A stretch of 51,655 nucleotides of DNA from CALLPQ01 sp964421675 (GTDB lineage Bacteria; Pseudomonadota; Alphaproteobacteria; Caulobacterales; Parvularculaceae): the NCBI GenBank assembly GCA_964421675.1, contig CAYQXV010000022.1:1-51655 (forward strand), given 5' to 3'. Numbering within the stretch: position 1 is the stretch's first letter; each line of letters begins with the position of its first letter. Under the pieces are notes generated by a model that saw only the letters and a program-made list of their open reading frames with translations, made no database searches and was not told where the DNA came from. The translations under genes were made by a program, and so were the position numbers. Shown piece after piece: positions 1 to 7,557 of this stretch.

Positions 1-291
<291 letters not shown>

Positions 292-536
292 GAGTGTTTG
301 ACTTGACCAGATACTGACGTTCTTTTTGTTCGGACATCACTGTATCTTCCATGAATAAATCCATGAAAAGAGTAATGTCTGTCGCAAAACCAAACTCTCG
401 AATAAACGAAAGTTACTTGGTTTTACTGTCAAGAAACATAAGTGTCGGTCAATCAAAGGATATGAGTTTCGGACCACTTGGGAACCGAGAACTCCGCCAG
501 GACGCCGCCGCCCACGTTTCTCTTCCTCATTATTCA

Positions 537-550
537 ATTGTCAAAGAGCC
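537..550 (-). promoter_or_regulatory. rRNA leader boxA antitermination element
   Basis: On the minus strand the leader contains GGCTCTTTGACAAT about 250 nt upstream of the 16S start. It closely matches the boxA consensus (TGCTCTTTAACA) and the form seen in alphaproteobacterial rRNA leaders. It is expected to recruit the Nus antitermination complex to the nascent pre-rRNA. Confidence 0.7.
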
Positions 551-698
551 TGTTCCCTTCCACTTTCGTGGTCAGAAACGCTGCCAACAAGCCGAAACCT
601 GCCGACAAAAAAACGACACTTACCCGAAGCCGCTGCAAACACTCTGTGAAGAGCTTTGATGTCTGCGACGGCCGTCAGGACCGCGTCGGTGAAGCGGG

Positions 699-727
699 GA
701 GATAAGGACCTCTTTGCTTCATGTCAA
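699..727 (-). promoter_or_regulatory. Putative rRNA operon promoter
   Basis: On the minus strand there is a perfect -35 hexamer TTGACA (722-727), a 17-bp spacer and a -10-like TATCTC (699-704). The DNA directly upstream of the -35 (about 728-760) is strongly A/T-rich, like an UP element. Transcription would run through boxA into 16S. The -10 is weak, which is usual for strongly regulated rRNA promoters that rely on an UP element. Inferred from sequence only. Confidence 0.6.
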
Positions 728-1231
728 CGAAAATATTTACTTTTTTGAAAAATCTTTTCCGCCGCATTGCTGCCGTGCAAAAAATTCCCTGGAAATTGGC
801 TTATTCAGACCAAAAACCACCATCGCTGCCAACCCATATAGGACAAAGCAGCATAGGCAAAATCGCTCAAATTCGCTGAGAACCCGTGTGTATACAGCTG
901 TTCGCGAAAGTTCAAGCATCTTTTTTCGGTTTTTGCGCGAATTTACCCGAAGAATGCGCGATTTTTGGTGTTTGTGGAAAACTTTGAGGCTGGAATCCCC
1001 CTAAAGTGCCCCCTCTTCACGGCTCTGAAGCAGAATCACTGCCAATTTTCCAGTCCCGCCGCCTATTGCGGCTGGATTCCCAGGGCTTGTGCGCTGCGGC
1101 GAGCTGGCCCCTCGCCCGCTATTAGCCGTTAGTTGCCCATAATTATGCTTTACCCGCGTTAACCATATTCTCAACTTCGGTGTCTAGACTTGTCCTTTTG
1201 GCAATAGGCTTGCCGTTGCAGGAGCAAGAGC

Positions 1232-1453
1232 GTGATTGAACGAGGATTAATTACGGCCGCTATCGTTGTTGTTTTACTGGGTGTTCTCGCCGAAATTGGC
1301 GAACAGGCCAGCAATTTTTCAAAATCAATAGACTGTGCCTTCGCGGCCGGCGGCGAAGCGTGTGCCCCGGACAATGCCGATGGCACCGATACCAATGAGG
1401 CAGGCGGCGGCGATACGCGCTCGACGCGCGATGAACGTCGCGAAAAGCGATAA
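1232..1453 (+). CDS. Small Flp-pilin-like membrane peptide, hypothetical
   Basis: This 73-residue peptide begins at a GTG preceded by GGAG (1221-1224, 7-nt spacing). An in-frame stop lies at 1205, so the gene cannot extend much upstream. Residues 2-20 (IERGLITAAIVVVLLGVLA) form one membrane helix resembling the hydrophobic part of Flp/type IVb pilins (IEYGLIAALIAV... followed by an F..I segment). The usual positively charged leader with its prepilin peptidase site is missing. The C-terminal half is acidic, low-complexity and ends in a charged RDERREKR tail. It could be a pilin relic or an unrelated single-pass peptide. It lies just upstream of the patatin gene and may be co-transcribed with it. 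Confidence 0.45.
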   Translation: MIERGLITAAIVVVLLGVLAEIGEQASNFSKSIDCAFAAGGEACAPDNADGTDTNEAGGGDTRSTRDERREKR

Positions 1454-1473
1454 TAGGGCAAATTCATTCCACC

Positions 1474-2547
1474 ATGGCCCCCGCCCCGTCCCCTCCAAGC
1501 GATAAGCCCGAAGATAAACCTGCCGATAAGCCCAGCGGCATTGGGCTCGCCCTTGGCGGCGGGGTTGCGCGTGGCTGGGCCCATATCGGGGTGCTTCAAC
1601 GCCTCGACGAGTTAAACATCAAACCAGACATTGTATGCGGAACATCCGTAGGCGCTCTTGTTGGCGGCTTCTGGCTTGCTGGGTGTCTTCCCAATTTAGA
1701 GAATTGGACGCGCTCGTTGAATAAAAGGCGCATGCTTAGCTATCTTGATATAGCCTTGAACGGGTCCGGATTAATTGGCGGCAAGCGCCTTGAAAAAGCG
1801 CTCCGCACCTATTTGCCTGATATTGCGATTGAAGACTTGCCGACAAAATTTACCGCCGTTACCACCGAACTCACCACTGGCCACGAAATATGGCTGCGCA
1901 AGGGTTCACTGCGCGATGCGATAAGAGCAGCCTATGCCCTGCCCGGCATTTTTCCGCCGAACCAAATTGGCGGGCGCTGGTTAATCGATGGCGCATTGGT
2001 AAATCCATTGCCAATATCTGCGTGCCGAGCAATGGATACACGCTTGGTCATCGCCGTTGGTCTGCATGCGGAAGCTTATAATATGCGCAAGCAGCAAATG
2101 ATTAAAAAGTTTAATGAGCAGGGAAACATTGCCCCCATCGCGGGCGCACAGCAAGATGATGATCAAACGGAAAATGATCTCGGCCCTGAGGACAATATAC
2201 AAAACAATGGCAGCGCGCGTTCAGTCATGCCAAAGTTGCGCGGCGGGTTTACCCGCAACGCAATTTTCAACCGCATCGCCACCCCGCCTCCTATTCAGGG
2301 TACGGATCTAACCGCAGAACAAATTCCCGGCCTTGGCGAGGTGATGTTGTCTTCGTTCAATGTGATGATGGACCGAACCACCCGCGCGCGGGTCGCAGCT
2401 GATCCACCAGACATTTTGATCTCACCGAAAGTCGGCCATATACCACTTTTCGCCTTTGATGAGGCCGACGCACTGATTGCGCTAGGCCGACAAGCCGTTG
2501 ACGATCACGCGGATGAAATTTTTGCGGCAATCCAAATATTGTCGTGA
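1474..2547 (+). CDS. Patatin-like phospholipase (RssA type)
   Basis: This 357-residue protein is a serine lipid acyl hydrolase of the patatin family. The glycine-rich oxyanion loop (LALGGGVARGWAH) is at about residues 26-37, the nucleophile elbow GTSVG has Ser58, and the dyad aspartate Asp172 sits in DGALVNPLP. The first 20 residues are Pro/Asp/Lys-rich and probably disordered. There is no signal peptide, so a cytoplasmic or membrane-peripheral phospholipase is likely. Residues about 220-270 form a polar insert before the C-terminal helix bundle. The ribosome-binding site upstream of the ATG is weak. The substrate cannot be told from sequence. Confidence 0.9.
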   Translation: MAPAPSPPSDKPEDKPADKPSGIGLALGGGVARGWAHIGVLQRLDELNIKPDIVCGTSVGALVGGFWLAGCLPNLENWTRSLNKRRMLSYLDIALNGSGLIGGKRLEKALRTYLPDIAIEDLPTKFTAVTTELTTGHEIWLRKGSLRDAIRAAYALPGIFPPNQIGGRWLIDGALVNPLPISACRAMDTRLVIAVGLHAEAYNMRKQQMIKKFNEQGNIAPIAGAQQDDDQTENDLGPEDNIQNNGSARSVMPKLRGGFTRNAIFNRIATPPPIQGTDLTAEQIPGLGEVMLSSFNVMMDRTTRARVAADPPDILISPKVGHIPLFAFDEADALIALGRQAVDDHADEIFAAIQILS

Positions 2548-2754
2548 AGCCAATAAGATCGATGTGCATACATTGCCGCGATTAGCTCAATGCATTTCCT
2601 TGAAGCAGATATCGCCAAACTGACCATCGTCAAAGGTAACGTCAGAAGAAATTCCCGAGCAAGGCATACTCATATTTTTACAGTCGCCTTTTCTTGAGCA
2701 AACTGTTGACGCGAGCGGTCTGGCATCTCACAACGGCTTATCACTTGAGAGGAC

Positions 2755-3459
2755 ATGATGGCACCGACTTGCAATATTTGCGGCGTTCAGGATTGGCAGG
2801 ACATGAATGCCCGCAAAGGCGTTCGCTGCGGCAATTGTAAATCACTGGAGCGCACACGCGCACTGAAACTATTATTAGACCATCACAAGGCTCCAAAAGC
2901 GGGCGCAACGATTTTGCACTTTGCGCCAGAACGGAGCCTGGCTGAATGGATCAAAACAACAAATCCCGGCCACTATGATATGGTCGATATTGCCCCTGAG
3001 CGTTACAAACATTCTGATGTACGCCGATTTGATGCCACCACGGATTGTGAAACCTTACCAGATAATCACTATGATCTGATTATTCACAATCATGTCCTTG
3101 AACATATTCCCTGCAATATTGCCTATATGCTGTTCCACCTAAGCCGGGCGTTGAAACCAGATGGCTTTCATGTGTTCAGTATTCCGATCATGAAAGGCCA
3201 TTATGCGGAGGACTTCGCCCCATTAACCCGCGAAGAAGCAACCGAACGGTTTGGACAATTTGATCATCTGCGCCGCTTCTCGCGCGATGATATTCATTTG
3301 CATCTTGCCAAGCTCATGAATATCGATCTTGAATACTCATTATATAAAACACACGATGCCGAAACCCTCGATGCGGCCAACATCCCAGAGCATGAACGCA
3401 CCGGATTGAAGGGCTCTACAATATTTGTCACCAAAAAAAGCGATTATCTTCTTCGGTAG
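2755..3459 (+). CDS. Class I SAM-dependent methyltransferase with N-terminal zinc ribbon
   Basis: This 234-residue protein has a GAGAGG ribosome-binding site just before the tandem ATGATG; either could be the start. The N-terminus carries two CxxC pairs (CNIC at about 6-9 and CGNC at about 25-28), a probable zinc knuckle, followed by SLERTRAL. The methyltransferase core follows: ILHFAPERS as the SAM-binding loop, an acidic VDIAPERY segment, and a DLIIHNHVLEHI motif characteristic of Methyltransf_11-type enzymes. The zinc ribbon plus SLERHR-like segment recalls methyltransferases found in polysaccharide-biosynthesis loci, but there is no such locus here. The substrate is unknown. Confidence 0.82.
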   Translation: MMAPTCNICGVQDWQDMNARKGVRCGNCKSLERTRALKLLLDHHKAPKAGATILHFAPERSLAEWIKTTNPGHYDMVDIAPERYKHSDVRRFDATTDCETLPDNHYDLIIHNHVLEHIPCNIAYMLFHLSRALKPDGFHVFSIPIMKGHYAEDFAPLTREEATERFGQFDHLRRFSRDDIHLHLAKLMNIDLEYSLYKTHDAETLDAANIPEHERTGLKGSTIFVTKKSDYLLR

Positions 3460-3592
3460 CGTTTTTATTTATTGCCCTGAATGCCCTGTAAATACTGGAC
3501 TTTAGTCCTTTCGTATACGGAAAATTAACCAAACTTGTATGTTTTTCTTGCCCCAGATTGAAACGGTTTAAACGGATGTTTACCGGTTAGCG

Positions 3593-3622
3593 CTTACAAA
3601 GGGAAAAATGCCCATTTGTAAG
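3593..3622 (+). promoter_or_regulatory. Hairpin overlapping the ribosome-binding site of the TacA-like regulator
   Basis: An inverted repeat pairs CTTACAAA (3593-3600) with TTTGTAAG (3615-3622), with an inner GGG/CCC (3601-3603/3611-3613), one unpaired A (3614) and an A-rich 7-nt loop. The right arm contains the first part of the AAGGA ribosome-binding site (3620-3624), which lies 9 nt before the ATG at 3634. The structure could mask translation initiation or be a dyad operator in DNA. Function is inferred. Confidence 0.5.
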
Positions 3623-3633
3623 GATGCGTAACA

Positions 3634-5124
3634 ATGGCGAAGACCGTATTAATTGTAGATGATGACCCAACCCAGCGCCGACTAATGCAGGGTGTATGCG
3701 AAAAAGCTGGTTATCCAGTGGTCCATGCAGATAGTGGCGAAGCCATGATTTCTGTTCTTCAAAGTCAGCAAGGCCAGGATGTTGGTCTTGTGATGCTTGA
3801 TTTGAAAATGCCCGGTATGGGCGGCATGGAAGCTCTAAAGCGCACAAAAGTGTTCCGCGAAGATCTCCCAGTTATCGTTTTAACCGCTCAGGGCGGCATT
3901 GATACCGTTGTTGAGGCAATGCAAACAGGGGCCGCAGACTTTTTTGTCAAACCGGTATCGCCTGAACGCATTATCGTTTCGATCAATAACGCGCTGAATA
4001 TTTCAACGCTCAAAGGCGAAGTCTCCCGTCTTAAACGTAAAAATGACGGCGCGATGGATTTTCAGGATCTTATCGGTGCCAGTTCCAGCCTTTCCCATGT
4101 GATTCGCCTTGGCGAACGCGCAGCAGCATCAACAATTCCGATTTTGATCACTGGCGAAAGCGGTGTTGGCAAAGAAATGATCGCGCGGGCAATTCAGGGC
4201 TCATCTGAGCGCAGCGGCAAACCATTTATTACGGTCAATTGCGGCGCTATCCCGGAAAATCTCGTTGAGAGTATTTTGTTTGGCCATGAAAAAGGGTCAT
4301 TCACAGGCGCCAATGCCAAACATGTTGGTAAATTTCAAGAAGCCGATGGAGGAACCTTGTTCCTCGATGAAGTTGGCGAGCTTCCCGCTGATATGCAGGT
4401 CAAATTATTGCGTGCCCTGCAAGAAGGTGAAGTTGATCCAGTTGGCTCAAAACGCCCGGTGAAGGTCGATGTGCGGGTTATTTCCGCAACCAATCGCAAC
4501 CTTGGCGAAGAAGTCGCGCGCGGTGCCTTCCGTGAAGACCTGTTCTACCGTCTCAATGTCTTCCCGATCGAAGTGCCCCCCTTGCGTGAACGCCCAGATG
4601 ATATCCCTGCCCTGATAGAGCATTTCATTCAGCGCTATAATGCTGAAGAACGCCGCGATGTGCGCGGTGTACAGCATGAAGTGCTGGAAGTGCTGCAAAG
4701 TCAGGCATGGCCAGGCAATGTGCGCCAGTTGGAAAATACAATTTTCCGCGGCGTGGTCCTTGCTGAAGGTGCTTACTTGACGTCAGAGGATTTCCCGACA
4801 TTGTCTGGTGAGTTTTCTGATGCTGGCATTGAGGCCGGTCCGCCAATGCTATTTGACGATAGCGCACAAGACGACGACGCAGCTGAGTTGCCAACCGACA
4901 TCGCGTTCCGTCGAGCCGGTTTGCCAGCTGATGACCCTGTTCATCTTTATGACCGCGAAGGTCATTTGCGGACATTGGTTGATATTGAGCAGGATGTTAT
5001 TCGGCTTGCTATTGAAACCTATGATGGGCGCATGTCCGAAATTGCACGCCGGTTAGGCATGGGGCGTTCAACCCTATACCGCAAAATTCGGGAATATGAT
5101 CTGGAGATCAAAAGGGCGAGCTAA
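3634..5124 (+). CDS. Sigma-54-dependent response regulator, NtrC/TacA type
   Basis: This 496-residue transcription activator has the full three-domain layout. The receiver domain (about 1-125) has acidic pocket DDD at 9-11, phospho-acceptor Asp56 in MLDLKMPG, and a conserved Lys106 in FVKPVSP. The AAA+ domain (about 145-375) has Walker A GESGVGKE at 174-181, the sigma-54 contact loop GSFTGA at 221-226 (a tolerated variant of GAFTGA), Walker B TLFLDEVGEL at 241-250 and the PPLRERPDDI segment. A C-terminal Fis-type helix-turn-helix ends in GMGRSTLYRKIREY. The architecture matches Caulobacter TacA, which activates spmX, and an SpmX-like gene is the convergent neighbour. The orthology is an inference. 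A hairpin covers the ribosome-binding site. Confidence 0.93.
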   Translation: MAKTVLIVDDDPTQRRLMQGVCEKAGYPVVHADSGEAMISVLQSQQGQDVGLVMLDLKMPGMGGMEALKRTKVFREDLPVIVLTAQGGIDTVVEAMQTGAADFFVKPVSPERIIVSINNALNISTLKGEVSRLKRKNDGAMDFQDLIGASSSLSHVIRLGERAAASTIPILITGESGVGKEMIARAIQGSSERSGKPFITVNCGAIPENLVESILFGHEKGSFTGANAKHVGKFQEADGGTLFLDEVGELPADMQVKLLRALQEGEVDPVGSKRPVKVDVRVISATNRNLGEEVARGAFREDLFYRLNVFPIEVPPLRERPDDIPALIEHFIQRYNAEERRDVRGVQHEVLEVLQSQAWPGNVRQLENTIFRGVVLAEGAYLTSEDFPTLSGEFSDAGIEAGPPMLFDDSAQDDDAAELPTDIAFRRAGLPADDPVHLYDREGHLRTLVDIEQDVIRLAIETYDGRMSEIARRLGMGRSTLYRKIREYDLEIKRAS

Positions 5125-5136
5125 TCCCTCGCCCTT
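5112..5136. terminator. Bidirectional hairpin terminator between convergent genes
   Basis: A perfect 9-bp inverted repeat AAGGGCGAG / CTCGCCCTT encloses a 7-nt loop and overlaps the stop codon of the regulator. On the minus strand the stem is followed by a short T run (CCCTTTT), and on the plus strand the tail is weakly T-rich. It sits between two tail-to-tail genes, as expected for a shared terminator. Confidence 0.6.
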
Positions 5137-5159
5137 ATCGGCACACAAACCGTCTATAT

Positions 5160-6335
5160 TTATCTGCGGAACCGGAACCAATCATCGATCCGGGCAAAGA
5201 AGATATAGGCAACCGCCAAAACAATAATAATCATCAGTGCCAGTTGAATCTGCGCGTCAGATTCATGGCGCTTATGTTTGGCTGGCGGCAGTGAGTCGAC
5301 CTCAACTGATGTTCCCAAACCGGTATCATCTTCCTCGCGGAAAATAATACCCTCATCTTCCAGCGTCGGCACGGATAATCCATCACCATCGTCTTCTAAC
5401 GGGCTATCAATTTCGTCGTCGCCCGAAACAGACGGCTCATCCCCAGCATCCACATCACCATCAGCACTTTCGTCGCCATCAAGATCTGGAATATCGGTGA
5501 CATCTTCGTCATCATCATGACTCTCATCATGTCCGGCCTCATCGATGTCGTCGTGTGAAGTGTCGTTCTCATCATTATGAGTGTCGTCATGACTATCACT
5601 ATCGTGACTATCGTGACTATCATCATCATGGCTGTCATCACTGGTTTCATCATCATCGTCATGAGAATGGGAAGCTGTCATGGGATCGCCACTTGCGATT
5701 TCTGTTTCCATCACATCGAGTTCTTCAGATGCATCGCGGCCCATATTGGTCGCGGCAACACCTGCGCCCCCGGCCACCGTTGCCCCTTGTATGGTGCGAC
5801 TATCGCTAATCGATCCGCGGCGCGGCGGCTCCTCAACGGGGGTGATCCGCGCATTTTCATTCAAATCTTCAGGGCGTGCTGACAAAATATCCATCGGCGT
5901 TAGAAAAAGCGCTTTTTCCGCTGTCCTGCGCACCGTGAGCCCGCGCACTGGACGCAAGACCCCGTTGACGGTCGCCTTGTTCCACCAGGTCAGCGCATCA
6001 CCAGCGCCCAACCGATCACCATTATTGAGTCGGCGCCGCGCCGTTGAGCGTTCATAAGCACCAATGCCGACATTATATACAAAGCTAACAAGGGCATCGA
6101 ATTCATTTTGATTGAGTGAAACCCGCGTCAATCGCGAGACCGCTTTTTCACGGCTTACCAAATCATGGCGAAGCAAAGCTTCGGCTTCATTTGCCGTAAT
6201 GCGTTGGTCTGGGCCAACTTCAGGGCCCGTATGCCCGTACCCAATGGTCCAGACATCCGCGATGTCCAAGTAAGATTCCAGCTCGAGACCTTCAAACCGC
6301 TTGATCAGGTCTATTCCTGCTTGTGAGGTTTTCAC
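5160..6335 (-). CDS. SpmX-like GH24 lysozyme with Asp/His-rich linker and C-terminal membrane anchor
   Basis: This 391-residue protein starts at GTG (6335) with an AAGGGGA site 7 nt upstream. Residues 1-150 are a phage-type GH24 muramidase domain; Glu15, Asp24 and Thr30 are spaced exactly like T4 lysozyme E11/D20/T26, within FEGLELESYLD and WTIGYGHT. Residues about 218-303 are an acidic linker with ten histidines in Ser-His-Asp repeats. Residues about 362-382 form one hydrophobic segment followed by a short basic tail. No N-terminal signal peptide is visible. The order lysozyme, acidic linker, C-terminal membrane anchor is that of Caulobacterales SpmX, a polarity factor descended from a phage lysozyme, although Caulobacter SpmX has two membrane segments. 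It could also be an ordinary anchored endolysin-like enzyme. Confidence 0.85.
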   Translation of the reverse strand: MKTSQAGIDLIKRFEGLELESYLDIADVWTIGYGHTGPEVGPDQRITANEAEALLRHDLVSREKAVSRLTRVSLNQNEFDALVSFVYNVGIGAYERSTARRRLNNGDRLGAGDALTWWNKATVNGVLRPVRGLTVRRTAEKALFLTPMDILSARPEDLNENARITPVEEPPRRGSISDSRTIQGATVAGGAGVAATNMGRDASEELDVMETEIASGDPMTASHSHDDDDETSDDSHDDDSHDSHDSDSHDDTHNDENDTSHDDIDEAGHDESHDDDEDVTDIPDLDGDESADGDVDAGDEPSVSGDDEIDSPLEDDGDGLSVPTLEDEGIIFREEDDTGLGTSVEVDSLPPAKHKRHESDAQIQLALMIIIVLAVAYIFFARIDDWFRFRR

Positions 6336-6744
6336 AGATAATCCCCTTCAAATTTAGGGCATAAAACCATGTCGCTAAAAACCACCATTTTACTCCCCAA
6401 CCACACCATACCCAATAATTCTATCGTTAAATGTGGGGCTTGAATAGCACCCGTCACAAGCCTCTCTAAAGATTATGGTCCCGGAAGGGCGAAACCATGC
6501 CTATTCAGCGAGGCGATAAAGGAACTATAGAGCCATCAAGGCCCGTGAGGACAATAAATTTTGCGCGATATTCAGCCATTCACCCCCTATTTTGGGGATT
6601 TGTGAGAGATAATCATGCCCTGTGGCCGCCTGCGAAGGCCCGCCCCCCTACCTTTTGCGCCACATCTTGCTAAGCTCAATTCCAAACAAGGGGCCAAAAT
6701 GCTCTCTTTATTGTGTAGTTTTAAAAAATGAGGCTGTGATTGTG
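6336..6744. other. Divergent intergenic region, 409 bases
   Basis: This region lies between the minus-strand lysozyme and the plus-strand YbjN-like gene and should hold promoters for both. I looked for a sigma-54 -24/-12 element (GG-N10-GC) for the lysozyme. The only properly spaced candidate near it (6438-6451, minus strand) matches poorly outside the GG/GC dinucleotides, so I do not call it. An open frame extends upstream of 6745, but its composition is not protein-like. Confidence 0.5.
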
Positions 6745-7512
6745 ATGGGGTTTTCAACACTAATATCCACTTTGGGGACTGTTAAATTTGTCAAACGTGC
6801 CTTAGCGGCGGCAGCGGGTTTTACCCTTGCCTGCGCTGCGACCACCGTCGGCGCGTCGGCACAGTTGCCAAACAACAGATCCCTCCCCCAACTTAGCGCT
6901 GGCGATCAGTTTGATGCGATCTCAGCGGAACAAATGTCGGCCCTGCTTGGTGAATTGGGAATCCAATCACAAGTCTCACAAAGCTCGCCAACTGCCCGGC
7001 CAAACCTGCTCGCACAGTCCCCAAATGGCGGGCGCTTTTATATTGAATTTTTAAATTGCGCCGATGATGCCCGTCTTGCCGGATGCGGCAGCGTTATTTA
7101 TCGCGCGGCTATGTCAAATTCCGGCATTGCCTTTACCGATTTGAATGCCTTCAACGCCGATGCGGTAGTGATCAAAGCGATTAATCTGCAAGATCGAAAC
7201 CTAATCTATTTCATTCGCCATTCGATTGTGACCGGCGGCATTGGCAAGAAACAGTTGCAGTTGCAAACGGCCCTCTTCCTCAATGATATGGACCAATATG
7301 TTTCCACGCTTGCGGAAGCGACCTCAGTTTCTTTTTCTGCGCAAGAGCCACAATTAAAAAGCGACCGTGAGGCAAAGATCAGCGGCTTTAATCGCAATGA
7401 TGAAACCCCATCATCCTTGAAAGCAGATGCGGCCCTGATTGATTCAGCGATCTACAACACTGTCAGCGTGCAATTCATGACGGATGAAGCCCGCGCATTT
7501 TTGAACCAGTAA
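6745..7512 (+). CDS. Exported YbjN-domain protein
   Basis: This 255-residue protein probably starts at the ATG at 6745, preceded by GAGG (6730-6733). The reading frame is open to 6622, but the first 41 codons are not convincing. Residues 1-40 are a signal peptide with a hydrophobic core and an ASA-Q cleavage site. The mature part has the layout of YbjN-type putative sensory-transduction regulators, with an N-terminal alpha/beta domain (ISAEQMSALLGELG... GGRFYIEFLNC) and a conserved pair of cysteines near C107/C114. The C-terminal 60 residues are polar and end in FMTDEARAFLNQ. The molecular role of this family in the envelope is not established. Confidence 0.75.
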   Translation: MGFSTLISTLGTVKFVKRALAAAAGFTLACAATTVGASAQLPNNRSLPQLSAGDQFDAISAEQMSALLGELGIQSQVSQSSPTARPNLLAQSPNGGRFYIEFLNCADDARLAGCGSVIYRAAMSNSGIAFTDLNAFNADAVVIKAINLQDRNLIYFIRHSIVTGGIGKKQLQLQTALFLNDMDQYVSTLAEATSVSFSAQEPQLKSDREAKISGFNRNDETPSSLKADAALIDSAIYNTVSVQFMTDEARAFLNQ

Positions 7513-7536
7513 GATCAACGCGGCACTAATCCGCGC

Positions 7537-7553
7537 GCAGCTTTAAAGGCTGC
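7537..7553 (+). terminator. Possible intrinsic terminator after the YbjN-like gene
   Basis: GCAGC-tttaaag-GCTGC forms a 5-bp stem (7537-7541/7549-7553), extendable by an internal TTT/AAA pairing. On the plus strand it is followed by the T-containing tract AATCCTATTTCTTATT. The tail is imperfect, so the call is tentative. It lies between two convergent genes. Confidence 0.35.
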
Positions 7554-7557
7554 AATC

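Larger units (their letters stand above)
292..1231. other. Gene-free rRNA upstream region
   Basis: This 940-base stretch contains the 16S leader, boxA and the putative promoter on the minus strand. Between about 760 and 1200 I see no convincing coding sequence: the short open frames have no ribosome-binding site and atypical composition. A TTAACC motif at about 1158 is only a half-match to a CtrA site, so I do not call it. Confidence 0.6.

Noticed and set aside
337..1004. Several open frames of 60-102 codons on both strands upstream of 16S
   Set aside because: They lie in the rRNA leader and promoter region, have no ribosome-binding sites, and their products have random-looking composition.
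1150..1175. TTAACC motif as a CtrA binding site before the Flp-like peptide
   Set aside because: Only a half-site; the second TTAA at 7-bp spacing is absent. The same holds for similar motifs at about 3527 and 8494.
2580..2720. Minus-strand frame with a cysteine-rich product (TVCSRKGDCKN... ending FKEMH)
   Set aside because: Only about 46 codons, with the first usable ATG late in the frame and no ribosome-binding site; no evidence it is translated.
5278..5882. Long frames on both strands across the Asp/His linker of the lysozyme (Ser-, Met- and His-rich products)
   Set aside because: They are shadows of the low-complexity GAT/CAT repeat DNA in the real gene.
6438..6451. GG-N10-GC spaced element on the minus strand upstream of the SpmX-like gene as a sigma-54 promoter
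   Set aside because: Beyond the GG and GC dinucleotides it fits the TGGCAC/TTGC consensus poorly; chance matches of this quality are common.
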